Part shown: positions 44,427-57,725 of the stretch, piece after piece
Numbering within the stretch: the stretch's first letter is position 1
Layout of the letters: every line of letters starts with the position of its first letter
Assembly: GCA_029339195.1 (NCBI GenBank)
Contig: JAPTJF010000093.1
Span: forward strand, 1-64,000
DNA length: 64,000 nt
Origin: Micractinium sp. NFX-FRZ
Taxonomy: Eukaryota; Chlorophyta; Trebouxiophyceae; Chlorellales; Chlorellaceae
Direction: 5' to 3'
Made by a program: the position numbers and the translations under genes
The notes under the pieces: generated by a model
Told to the model about the DNA's origin: nothing
The model's input: the letters and a program-made list of their open reading frames with translations, nothing else
The model's database searches: none

Positions 44427-47400
44427 TCAGCGGCGCTGCACGCGCTCCGCTCGCTGGAAGAATTCCGTGTCCGGGGTGCTGCCCTCTGCCAGGCTGTGGC
44501 CAGTCCCGCCTATGACGCGGCCGCAGGCGGGGCAGGGCCGAGCCTGCGTTGCGCCGCCGCACTCAGTGATGATGTAGATGAGGCCGCAGCGGCAGCGGTT
44601 GAAGTGGCCAGTGCCTGCACAGATGGGTTCAGTGCACGGATGAGTCCTGCTGCCTCCCTGGACCTGAAATGTAATGAAATCATGAAGATGATCAGGCATG
44701 CGCGTAGAACTGCTGTGACGTGGACTCCATTGGAAGCGCGCGCATGGCCAGCAAGCCCAGCGAACCACCCCAGTGCTGCCGTGCTCCACCCCAAACTCAC
44801 GGGTGTACCCTGCGTCGGCCAGGCTCGGGTCGGCAGCAACAAGCGCTGCCACGATCTCATCCTTCTCAGCCTCCGTCAGCTCTCCCTGCAGCCAGGGGGA
44901 GGCGGGCAGGTGACCCGGGGCGCGCCCAAAGAGCCATGGAGGAGCTAGCACCAAACACCGGTGCACTAAGTTGGCACTGTGTTGAGCACCGCCCCAGAGG
45001 AACGTGCTGATGGCCACAATCCCAAAGCGACTTGCTAGCACCCATCTGAGGTGGCCCCCTCACCATGCTGCGCAGGCGCTCCACACGGCTCCGCATTCCC
45101 TCCAGCTCTTCAGGCAGCCCCCCGCGGGCAGCGGGGTGGATCTGCTGCAGCAAGCGCAGCGCCCCCAACAGCGCCAGGTCAGCCTCATCCAGCGCCCGCT
45201 GCTTCTCTCCCTGCATGGCTGAGCGGTGCGCTGCCGGCGCCTGCCCCACCGCCTGTGCCACGCTGTCGCTGGCCAGGGCCGCCAGGCTGATGGCGCGCGA
45301 CATGAGCAGCTGCGCCTGGCTGCGCAGCGCGGAGATCTGCAAGGTGTCGAGAGAGAGAGAGAGAGAGAGAGCGGGTGGTCGTGGCATCAGGGGGCCGGCA
45401 TGGTTGCTTCTGGGGTGCTGTGTGAACTCTGAGGAGAGCCCGTGCTTGCTGACGCGGAGCGCAGCACAGCATAAGGCACGGCCAGATGGTGCACCAGCTG
45501 CCAACCGTGCATCCCTTGCACACCGGCCACAACGCAGCACTGCTGCCCCCCTGCGGGTCGTTCAGCCCACCTGGAAGCGTGTCGCGCCGCGGTCCTGTGC
45601 CAGCTTCACGGCCAGCTGCACGCTCTTGCGCCCAGAGGCAAAGTGCTTGGAGAGGAGCGCGTGCAGCGTGCCGATGCGGCTGGTGAGCTGGCCCGCCTGT
45701 GAGCCGGGGTCCTGCACGCCACCGCGCCCGCCGCGCCCGCCACGGCCCAGGGCCACGTGCAGCGCACCCACGGCGGGTGCCGGGCGCCTGCCCAGCCGCG
45801 CCAGCTCATCCTCGCACATGGACAGCTCAGCAGTGTACAGCTGCATTGGGTGGCACCAATGCAGCGGGGTGAAGGGCCAAATTAGCTAGGAGGCGGAGCG
45901 GCACAGTCCTGCTGGCTCAGTGGACTTTTAAACGACCGGGGGATCACGACTGGCGGTAAGTCATCTCACGAGTCTCGCCATGCTCGCCTGCGTGGGCCAG
46001 GTAAGCAAGAGCACGAGCTGGTTCACAACCCAGCAAGCCATCAAGCACGCCTCCTGAGGGTCCTCACCTGCGCCAGCTCCACGCAGCACTGCGTCCTCAG
46101 CAGCAGCGAGCGCAGCGGCGGCGAGATGTCGGGGTGGGGCACCACCAGCTGGCGCAGCAGCTCCTCAGCCTCGCCAGCCGGCAGCTGGCGCTCGTCGGCC
46201 AGGCGCAGCACCGTGGCCCTGCGGCGGAGAAGAAGAAGAAGAAGAAGAAGAAGATTGCAGGCGTGAAGTTGAAGAAGCCGACATGATATTAAGCCAACGG
46301 CACCAGTCGTCTACCTGTGGCAGTGCCGAGCTAGATCGGGCTATAGCCCAAAAGTAGCGGCTGCTGATGTCAACAGCTGGAGGGGCGTGCAAGCAAGGCT
46401 GCCTGCAATTGAGGCACAGCAGCAGGAGCATGAGTTGAAAGTTGCAAGCTGGCCTGGACGGCAGATGCATGGCTGGACCAAAGGCAAGGGTGCATGAGGC
46501 TGCAAGATCTGCATGGAGCAGCACGGCAGCCAGGCAGGGACAGCATGGTGAGCAGGCAGGCAGGCAGGCTGACCTGGCGGTGTGGTGGACCAGCAGTGTA
46601 GGCGGCTCCGCCGTGCGCCCCACCAGCTCCTTGCACCCCGCCAGCAGCTTCTCTGCCTCTCCCTGCAGCTGGCGCAGCACCCGGCGGCGCGCGCCGCGAT
46701 CTCCCGGCTGGCTGGACTCCCCTCCGCCGGCAGCCGCCGCCGCGCGCTGCGACAGGCTGGAGAGCTGCTGGTCTGCTGCCCGCAGCAGCAGGTCGGTCTG
46801 CTGCATGAACTTGCGCTCCGCCGCGTCCACAGCGTGCATGTTCAGCAGACGCCCGTAGCGCAGGACCTGGCCCAGCGGCGCACGACACTTCATGCACGCC
46901 TTGCCGGCGGAGAAGCTGTCCTGCAGGTGACCCAGAGGGGCGGGAGGGCACCGGCAGAGGTATGCTGGGTGCGCTGGGCGGAGTGATGGGCAGACCTGCG
47001 CAAGCCAGCAGCAGATTTGCCTCAGAAAGGTATCGCTTGGAGATGCGATTTAAAGACCTTGAGCGCACGCGATCCATTTGAGCACACGCGACTCACCGGC
47101 AGAACGTGGGGGGCCGCCCAGCTCCCGTCTGCGGCCTTGGAGTACCCCCCGCGCAGCTCGGTGCCGCCGTCCTGCAGGGCAAACACGTAATCACCCATCC
47201 CATACATTACAATCTGACAGTTCAACTCCACGGAGCCAGCAGGACGCACACAGGCGAGCTATGGTCAGAGCCGCAGTCCCTTTGCTGCGAACCTGCTGTG
47301 AGCCTGCTGTGGGCACGCAGGAGCAGGTGGTGCCAGCCAGGCAGCGCCCCCCTGGCCTGCCCCCACCTGCGTGGAGCGCTCGCATGCCTCCAGCTCCATG

Positions 47401-50400
47401 TGCATGTCCATGGCTGACATCTGCCGGGGTTTGTGTGAGTGAAGGGAGGCAGCTCGTATCAACGGGCCAGTATCAACCCAACAGCGGAGTGAGTGAGACA
47501 CTCCCCGCATCAGCTGCCAAATCAGCGCAATTGATGATGTCTCTCGTCACGCCACAGCACAAGGAGCCTGCTGGCCTGCCACAACCTTGCTGATGCCACA
47601 GCTGTCTCCCCCAGGCCGCTGGGCCTCCGGCTTACCACAGCTGAGCCTAGCACACCTGCTGTGCATGCTGTGCTCACCAGCCGCTGTGCATGCCTGCTCA
47701 CCGGCTGCTGTGCTCACCAGCTGCTGTGCATGCTGTGCTCACCGGGAAGGCGTGGCCGCAGGGCAGGCAGACCAGCGGGTCGGCATCCACATCCTCCTGG
47801 GGCAGCTCTGTCACGCTGCGCTCGCTCATCATCAGCGGGTCCAGAACCTGCAGGGGGCAGGTGGGAAGGTGCGTAGCGAGGGCAGGTGGGAGGTGGGAGG
47901 TGGGCAGGCGGGCAGGCGGGCAGGTGTATATGGAGGGCAGGTTGGCAGGCGCAGCCTGGCACTACTCGTGCGAGCACAGCCGGCTGGGGGAGGGCGCTCG
48001 CTGTGCAAGCTGGCTTCGCTGGCAGCAACCTTGGGGCCACACGCAGGAATGCAACAGTGGAGGAGGGCTGCGAGTCCTGTGAAGCTTGGGTCCACACACG
48101 CAAAGCACTATTGCATTGAGATCAGGGGAGCACCCGGTATGGCCCCTTCACCGTGATGCGGGGGTTGCCGTGGTTGGGGCAGAACGTCGGCGGCGGGCAG
48201 CGCTCGCCACAGATGCTGGGGCACTGGCAGCCGCAGGGCAGACGCTTGTCGCAGCGCCTGTCGCAGGGCAGGCGCACGCAGGGCGCGCCGCAGGGCATGG
48301 GGCAGGCGCCCTGCATGAGGGGAACATGGTATGCCATGTCAGCATACACCGGTGCTGCCTGTCAGCCTGGCAGCGGCATGCCAGGTAAGCATGCACCGGT
48401 GCATGCCAACGCACAAACACCACAGCACAACATGTGGTGGTCACCCTGCCCCCTAAACGTCCAGCCAGGTGGCCAGGCTCACCTGGTGGCGGCACTGCCA
48501 GGTGCACGGCTCGGCGCAGGGCGGGCAGCACTCGCCGCACTGCTTCCGGCACGCGCTGTGCACGCAGCGCATGGTGCAGGGCTTGCCGCAGGGCGGGCAC
48601 TGCCCCGCCGGGTGGCACTTGCTGTCGCAGGCGTGGCCGCAGAACAGGGTGCGGCCGCAGGCCTGCCTGCAGGGGGCGTGGCTGCACTGGCTGGGGGCGG
48701 GCAGCGCCAGCTGGCGGCTGGTGTCTGCCAGCCGCACCGTCAGCGAGCTGCCCTGCTGGGCAGTGTCCAAGTTGGGCAGCGCAGGGTGCCCGAGTCCCAG
48801 CTGCTGGCACACCCAGCCCTCCATGCACTTGCCGCACGAGCTGCTGCAGGGGTGGGAGCAGCCCAGCATGTCCTCGCAGGGGTGCCTGCACATCCAGGGC
48901 ATGCGCTGCAGGCGGGGCAGGGAGGGAGGGAGGGAATGAGGTGTCGGTCATGCTTCAGGGGCAACGCCATGTCAGCCTCACTGAGGCAATGCCGGATTGC
49001 AGTGAACCAGACAGCCAGCTTTGCCACCAAGCTGCTGCGTAACACCCCCCTGGCTGTCCAGCGCACGGCGTACCGTGCCCCAACACGCACCTGGGCCTTT
49101 GCAGCATCAGCGCAGGCCACACGCACGGTGTGCCGGCAGTGCGGCATCTCCACCTCCACCGCCTGCTCGCACCGCACGCTGCCCAGCTCCTGCGCCCTGC
49201 GGCCAGGGAGGCGGCCCAGGCAGGCGACTTGCTGTCCTGCTTTTTGCATCACACTGCCATGCAGGGTGGGCCCGGCCCAATGCCAGCCTGGATGCACGCA
49301 CTGGTGGCCCCGGGCTGCATGCACGGTGCAGCACGGCTTCAGTGGCGCAGGCAGGGCATGTGGGGGCAGGCTCACCTCCAGCACTCCAGGCGCGCCATGG
49401 TGTGCCCGCACGGCAGGCGCACGCCGGGCAGCGGCACCGTGCAGGGCCCGCACTTCTCGTGGCACTTGCGCTGGCAGGGGTGACCGCAGGGCTGCGGCTT
49501 GTTGCAGGGCTTCATGCACTTGGTGAGGCGGTGGTGCGGGTCGTCGCTGTGGCACAGCCTGCATCATGGGGAGAGGAAGGTTGTAAGGGGGACAGATGAG
49601 GGTGACAGATGCTCAAAAGCGCATCAGTAGACCAGTGGAGGTGTGAGTGCCACCGTGCACAGACGGTGCCAGCATGCAGCACCATGCTTGCTGTTTGCTG
49701 CCCAGCCGGCAGCCGCTTGCCTTGGGCAAGCGTGGCCGCAGGGCTGCAGGCGCTCGGTGCAGCTGCGGGAGCAGCCGCCGTCGCTGACGCGCGCGTCAAA
49801 GTGTACGGGGCAGCTGACGGCGGTGAGGAAGTCCGGGTGCTTTTGGCAGACCAGCTGGAGTGCGGGGCCGATGATCCCCTCCTCCTCAAACATCTGCACC
49901 ACCTGCGGGGAGGCAGTGGCAGGGGGCAGCCGAAGCATGCATGGCCACGAATGGAGGGCGCTGGGCCGCCTCACGGGCAAGGGTGAACAGATGTGATGGC
50001 AGCACTTACACCTGCCCACTGGGATACACGGCATCCAGGGCTTTATCCATGTAGGGGTAGCAAGAGACTGACGCCCGCTGCCCCGCCCACCTGCGGCCAG
50101 ATGCCGGGGCGGCGGCTGTTGACCAGGCACTCGGCGTTCCCCAGGATGTACATGCCCTCTTTGGCGCGGGACAGCAGCACGTTGGTGCGGTTCTGCAGCC
50201 GCACAAAGCCGATGTTGCTCTCCCTGACAGGGGGAGCAGCGGCGGTGGGAGGAGCAAGGCCCACAGCACAAGGGGTGGTGTGGGATGGGGAGGTAAGGCT
50301 GGCGAAGGGATGGAGCATACGCACACAATTCTGCTGCTGCTGCTGCCGCTGCATGCATAGCGCGAGTGGTGCTCCAGCAGCTGCTGCCGTCAACAGCCCA

Positions 50401-52162
50401 GACCGTCTCCCGCCGTGGCTGCCCCCAGGAAGGGGCCCAACCTGTGATCTCACCTGTTGGAGCGCACCAGGGACAGAATGATGATGCGGTTCTCCTCGCC
50501 CTGCAGGCGGGCAGGCAGGCAGGCAGGCGTGCACGCCAGATGGTGACCTCCCTCTCTCACAAAATCAAACAGGGTGGGCGGGTCAATGGGCGGGCATGGT
50601 TCAGTTCATGGAGGCCCTGCTAGGTGCGGGCAGGAGCAGCAGTGGCGGCTGACTGTAAGGCCCTGCTGCGGCTGATACTGGGGTGGTGGGGGTAGACAGA
50701 CAGGGAGAATCGCTACAGACCTGGTAGTTGTCGATTGTGGCCAGACGGATTGCGTCACGCATGCTGACCTCCCGCCCGCAGCCTGCAAGCAGCAGGCGGC
50801 GTCGTGATTAGTGCATTCCACGTCCAGCAGAGCTGGCAGAGCTCGTAAGACTCAGGCAGCAGCAGTGCACCAGGGGCATGCCCTCCACAGCCCATTAGCC
50901 CGCCTCATGCGCCGCATCTCAACCTCGAGCCCACCCCTGCTCCCTCCCAACCTACACTCACCTGCAGCCTCAGCTGCCTCCTCATCCTCCAGCTCTGCCA
51001 GCTCAGCAGCGTCCCGCTCATCCATCGAGATGCAGAAGTGGCGGGAGGCCTCGCGCCGCAGCAGGAGCAGCTGGCCCACATAGGGGGTGAGGATGGTCAC
51101 GCTCCCTGCACCGGGCGGGCGGGCTAATTCAGCGGTGAGGCACTCGCCTTGCCAGCCACCCAGCCACCGCTAAGCCTGCGGGGGAGCCGGGGCACCCTGC
51201 CCTCAACCCGCTCAGCCGACTGTGCAAGCACAACACGAGCAAGTAGAGCTGACCAGGCAGGCACAGCACTGCCACAACGCCTGGCATAAGCGACGATCAC
51301 GCCGCAGCCTTGCCTGCGCCGTAGCCGTTCTGCACCAGGTAGCGCGCCAGGCGGGTGGCCATCTGCGCCTCAAGCGAGTTGCTCTTAGAGCTGAGGTCGT
51401 CGCTGTCGCCGCCCTCGGGCGCGGTGTGGGTCATCCAATACACTGGGTGCTGCATGCCCTTGACGGGACCATAGCAGTGCACCTTGGGGTGATCCTGCCG
51501 CGCACGCAGCAGGGACGAAGGGGCGCCAAGGCAGGGAGTTGGGTGTTAGTCATGCATCGGGCGGGGAAGAGCCAGCGCTTGCATGGAGCAGAGCAATGCA
51601 GCGCAGGTATAGCAGGGCATCGTGCCGTCACAACGACCACCAGTGCAAGCACCAGCTCAGGCAGCTGAACAGCAGCAGCAGTAGCGGCGGCAGCCCAGCA
51701 GCAGCGATAACCAATCATTCAATCAGGCCCAACCTGTAGGTCTGGGTAGATGGTGGCCTTGATGAAGCGGCTGATCTCTGGGCGCATGCGGTGCTGCTGC
51801 GCCAGCGTGTTGACGGGCAGGCCGCCCTGCCTCACCAGTCGTTCGAACAGGGAAAAGTCCAAGTTGTGGCCCATGCCAGAATCCATGGACAGCTGGTAGG
51901 TCTGCAAAGTGGGTTGGTGGGTGGGTGGGTGGGTGGAGGGAAAGGGAAAAGCGGTGAGCTTGGAGGTGGGGTGTGCTGAAGGGTGGGGCTGGGGCAGCGG
52001 GCGTGGTTGCGGCGGTGCAGGCGGGCAAGGTGAGGTGAGCAGGCAGCAAGACGTGCCGGAAGAAGTACTACACCAGTCTTGCCTACTTGTGCATCCACTC
52101 GAACCCGGGACGAGCAGGCGGGGCATGCGGGCGGCATGCTTGAATGCCGGGGACAGTGACAT

Positions 52163-52196
<34 letters not shown>

Positions 52197-52482
52197 AGCC
52201 CGCCCGGGTGGCCCACCTGCCAGCCAACCCACCTGGACCTTGGGGCGCAAGCAGCGAAAACAGGCGGCATGCCGGAGCAGAGACAGCGGCAGCAACGGCA
52301 ACAGCAGCAGCAGCAGCACCAGCAGGAGCAGCAGCACCCCGTCTTGGCTGCCAACCCACCTGGACCTTGGGGCGCAGCTGCTCGTGGTCGCCGATGAGGA
52401 TGAGGTGCTCGGTGTGGCGGGTGAGGGATGCAATGACATGCGCCTCCAGCACCTCGGCCGCCTCCTCGCACACCACCACCTG

Positions 52483-52526
<44 letters not shown>

Positions 52527-55500
52527 CATGGTTGCGACGCGGGGGCAGTCATCCTGCCAAGAATCAGTGGTGGACCTGGCCCAAGCTGCCTGGTGGCACT
52601 GACAGGCTGGTATAGCAGGGCATAGCAGGGCATAGCAGGGCACCAACCAGCACACGATCCCTGACCCAGGGAGCGCAATTCATCCACAGCAGAGGTGCTG
52701 ACCTTGACCCCCAGAGAGGAGATGAGCCCCTGGTGCAGCGCCACTCCCGATGTGGTGGCGCCAATCACCTTTGCCTTGCGCAGCACCTGCAGGAGGATGG
52801 GGCATCCCAGCCCAGTGGGGGGCTGGCATGTCCTTGCATGCTTGCAGGCCCTTGCCTGGGTGGTCTGCTAGCACCCCAGCATTGTGCACCCAAACAAGCC
52901 CTGGTCTGCCCCGCATGACCCATGCCACAGACTCACAACACCGACCCATGCCAGGTGTCTGTGCCCTACACAACAACATGCCGGCCCCACCTCCAGGTTG
53001 CTGGCGTCGTGCACTCGGCGCAGGCGGTCGATGCACCCCTGGTACAGCTCCATCCTGCGGTGCAGGCTGTCCAGCAGGTCGTCCTGCAGGCAGCGCTGCC
53101 AGTGGGCCGCCAGCCGGCGCCGCTGCTCCCTGCATGGCGCAGCAGCACAGCACTTAGCTGGGCAGCGCATCACGTTGCAACCCATGCTAGTGATTGCTGC
53201 TTGGCTAACGGCAGGGCAAATGCGAGGCAGGTTGACCCAGGCAGCAGACACTTTGAATGATCAGTACTAGCCAGTATGACTAGTGCTGACTGGTATTGAC
53301 TATGTGCGTCCCCTCACACTGTCAGCGACCAGGCGTCTGCGGCATCCAGCAGCTGCACCAAATCCAGCTCCTCCCCGCCATCAGAAGCGCTATCCGTCTC
53401 CATGCCGTCAGCAGCGTCCTCTGCAGGGCGGTTGGGAGGCAGGAGATGGGGCAGCCATGAGCAGCGGATGCCAGGGGGCGGGGCTGTGAAGGACACAAAT
53501 GAGCAGCAGGGGCTTTTGAAGTTTGTCAGGGCACAGCATAGCACAGCATAGCACAGCATAGCATAGCACAGCGGTTGGCCATCAGGCTCAGTCACAGGCA
53601 CAGGGGTGGGGCAGCCAGGCAGAGCGGCGTGCCTGTCTCGGCATCGCTCATGTCTGCGTCTGCGTCCGCCTGCTCGGCGCCGCCATCGTCCCCCTCCATC
53701 TCAGCCAGCAGCCCGTAGCCGCGGCGGGCCAGCGCCGCCAGCTGCTGCGCCCTGCGGCCCCCCTGCTGGCCGGCGCCAGCTGGCAGAGCTGCAGCGGCTC
53801 GGGCGCCCTGGCGCTGCGCCACTGATGCTGCTGGCTGGCGTGCCGGCGGGCGCTGCAGGTCCCTGCCGTGCAGCCACCTGCCCCAGGTGGCAGAGGGGGA
53901 GCGGCGGTCCTGCTGCCAGCTGGCGCCGCCCTCCTCCTCGTCCCTACCGACCTGCGGCATGGTGCGTTGGCAGATCCAGGGGCACGCACTTGCCAGGCGG
54001 ATGAGCAGGTCGGCAGAGAGAAGAGGGCTGGGAGGAGCATTTCAAGATCAAAGTCAGGCTGACACAAGTGTAATGAGGTCAGCTTGCGCCACAGGGCACA
54101 GGGCGGCCTGACCAAGCTTGGCAGCAACTGACCAGGGAGAAGTAGAGGGACGGGGCATCGATCTCCACCAGAGCGGCCACAGCATGCCAGGGCAGCTGCT
54201 CCCTGCAGGATGGGCCACACAGGAACCCTCAACCATTAAAGCAACGGTGCCTGCAAGCAGGCAGCACTCACAGCTGGGGCACCGACAAGGCAGAAGCCCC
54301 GGCCAGGACACCATACCAGCAATACCCCAGCCAGCCCCCCACTTGGGCCCCTGGCACCTCCCCTTCCTCCCGCCCCAACAACGCCCAGCGCACCTGATGT
54401 CTTCCAGCTTCTGCAGGATCTGCTTGCATTCCTCCTCATACGTGCCCATGCTCTCGTAGCAGCCTGCAGCCAGGCTCCGCTCTGCACAGCAGTGCCGGCA
54501 GCTAAACTCTTTGCAAGAAGTGTGATTGTTTTCATCATGGAATGATTCCCATCAGCATGAGCCTCATCGCCAGGGCAGGGCCCCTGCGGGAGGCACCCCC
54601 CTTCTGCGGCCTGAGCGCAGGGACGCACAGCAGCAGTGTAGCGCCAGCATCCGCGGCAGCAGCGTGTAACACAAAGGCCAGCTCACACACTGTTCAAGCA
54701 GGCATGGTCACCGAAACGCAGGGCAAGTCCAGGCAGTGAGGGGCGCACCTGAGCGCGTGGCCTGGCTGTGCCTGGTGATCTCCCCCAGGTGATGCTCCCG
54801 TAGCACCTCCGACTTGGACCTGCGGCCCAGGCGGGGCCACCCACAGAGGCCAGTGTGCACACGGGGCCACAATAGAGACCCTGAAATAAAGTCTCTTCCA
54901 AGCGATGTGCAAGGCATTAACGGCTTGACTAGGTGACGGCAGCGGGGCCGCCGCGCTGCATGCACACCCACTCCGCCTGGCAGCAGCTGTGCTGCCTGGG
55001 GTACGTGCTGCCGTGCCGGTACCGGCGCCTCTCGGCTCTCAGCTCTCCCCCAGCGGCCGCCATACGACACCCACCTCCTCGCCGCCCTCTCCCCGGCTCC
55101 CCGCCTCACTTGCTGCCGATGCGGATCATCTCCTCGGTGCGCCCCACCAGCCCCGCCGCCTTGATCCCCTCCAGGAACTGATCCAGCGCGTGGTTGGTGT
55201 AACAGACGCACAGCACCGGCAGCTCCCCAGGTCCCAGGTTGCTCAGCAGCACACGCATGAGCTGGATGCCGAGGAAGGTCTTGCCCGTGCCTGGGGGGCC
55301 CTGAATCAGGGAGACCTCCCTAAGCAGGCCGGCCTGCAGGCGGGGCGGCAGGCAGACCAGAGAATGCGGTGAGGCACGGTGGGGGGGGCATCCGGGAGGT
55401 GGGGCAGAAACACAGGGCGGGGCCGGGCTCAGCGTCCTGCTGTATGTCACACTCCACCTGGCCGATCCCTGCTGGTCGGCTGGCGTTCAGGCCCGCGACA

Positions 55501-57692
55501 GTGTGGGAGTGCAGCGGATAGGCGTCGCGGCAGGTCACTGTACTGAACGTGCACTTGGCACCCACTCCCTCCCCATGCACACACACCTTGAGGGAGGCAA
55601 TCTGCCCTGGGTCGAGCGTGGTCAGCGCTGCCAGAGCCTGCTCCGGGAACGCCCCCGGGCTGAGGAGGTTGACGGCCGCCAGTTGCTGCTTCAGCGTGCC
55701 AGCTGTCACTGGGTCCAGGTCAGCTGCCCTGCTGTCAAGCGCCAGCATGGACAGGTCGTACACATGCTTGCTGGCAGCCAGGTAGGCCGGGGGCGGCACA
55801 CCCTCCGCTGGCAGCTGCTGCCCTGCAGCCAGTGCAGGCACGTGGCGGGGACACAGAGTGAAGGCGGGAAGCAGCGGGGAAGCTCTGCCATGCACATGTA
55901 GCCCATCTAACGTGCTTCATTTGACCAACCAAGGTGTGCGTTGGCAGCAGCTGGCGACAGGCCCTGCCATCTCCCGACCACCCCAGGGCTCTGCCTCCAC
56001 ACCTGCAGGACTTGCAGGCACCAGGTGCTGCTGCAGCGGCAGGTGCTCCATGCGTTGCAGCGCCTTCAGTATGGGTTCGTAAGCAAAGAAGCTGCCGCTG
56101 GACTGCAGCATGACCACGCCGTCACGCGGTGCGGCAGCGGCAGCACCCGCGCGGCCCTGCCGGCCGCGGCTGTGCCTGCTGGTGAGCAGGCGCACCATGT
56201 GCCGCAGCTCCTCGGCGTGGCTCTCGCCTGAGCCCAGGCTGCAGGCAGGCAGGGAGGGGCCGAGAGAAAAGGTGTCAGAGAGGCCACAGAGGTAGGGGGC
56301 ACGGCAAGATGCAAAGCAGGGGGCACGGCAGGCTGCCTAGGCGAGCAGCCGGACGGCTGGAAGCTGCCACCGGTGGGCACCTGATGCCGATGCTGGGGCG
56401 GAAGCCGGGCGATATCTTGCGCGGCGCCAGGCTGTCCAGGTCCCGCTGGCTGATGGTGCCAAACACCAGGCGCTCCCCCTGGTCGGCACCGCTGCTGCCG
56501 CCGGCAAGCAGGGCCTGGTGGGGGTGCTGCCCGGGCGCAGGGGAGAGCAGAAGGCACACCAGCGTGCCGTGCTGCAGGCGCTTGGTCTTGGTCCAGAAGT
56601 CGCGCCGCTGGTCAGCCGTCTTGCGGGCGATGCTCTCCAGGTCATCAAACGAGATCTGCGCCGGACGTTGTGCATGGAACAGGGGCCAGGGTCAGCGGCA
56701 TGCATTGAGCGGCAATAGGGGCCTCGGCTAGGCAGGAAGGACAAGCTTAAGCAAACCAGGCAAGCCAGGCATTACCCCCAGCAGAAGGCGCGGGGGGCAG
56801 CTTACGATGAAGTGCGCGCCCGCCCACTTGTTCAGCCGCACTTCTTCTACCGCCACGTTCTTGTAGTCGAAGACCTTCACGTCTGGTGTGGCAGCAGCCA
56901 GTGCCCGGCGCGAGCCCGCCTGCTGGCCGACGGCGGCGGCCTGGCGGGCCGCCGCCGCCTGGTAGGCAGCCACGCCAGCGCACAGCTCTGCCAGCAAGTC
57001 GTGCCGCAGCAGCCTGTGGGCAGCGAAGGGAAACAAATGAAGAATGGTGACGGCTTTGGGCTTGGATCGAGGAAGCTAGCTGGGCTTTGGGCGTGCAACG
57101 CCTTGCCCGCCAGCGAGCAAGGGGTTGGAGGGGAGCAGGTTGAGGATGCTGCAAGTATGCTGCCAGGCAATAACGTGTGGAGCGCCAAGGTGCTTGTTTC
57201 CGCCACCGCAAGCAGTGGAAGGGGTGCTGGACAGAGGCCCCCGCACTTCTGTTTGCACAATCACGGTTCCACGCCCTGTTGCTGTGCAGGCCACTGGAAA
57301 GGGTGAGGCGTGCTTGTTTAGCGCCTCTTGAGGGGCGGCGCGCTCACTCTGTGCACTTGCCTGCCCAGCAGCCACAGCGGTTCCCCTCCTCCCGTTGACA
57401 CACACGCCCCTCCTTCCAACCACCTCCCCAGCCCTCTGCCTTCCCAGCCCTCGGACTCACCTGAACTGCCGGTCGATGTGGGCCTCCGCCGACCCGGCAG
57501 GCAGGTGCATGGCGGGCCCCTTGGGCAGGTATGGCGTGGCGGCGCACAGCACCTCGTCGCTGGTGGGCGTGATGGAGATGGAGCTGATGGATGCATGGTC
57601 ATTGCTGTGCCTGACGGGCGGAGACGGGAGGCGTGTGAGGGGGATAGGAGGAGAAGGGAGTAAGGCAGCAGGCAGGCGGACAAGCAGGTGGG

Positions 57693-57725
<33 letters not shown>

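Noticed and set aside
48152..49526. Long plus-strand open frame across the zinc-finger exons
   Set aside because: It is antisense to the Cys-rich NF-X1 region, reads Ala/Arg-rich low complexity and crosses introns of the minus-strand gene.
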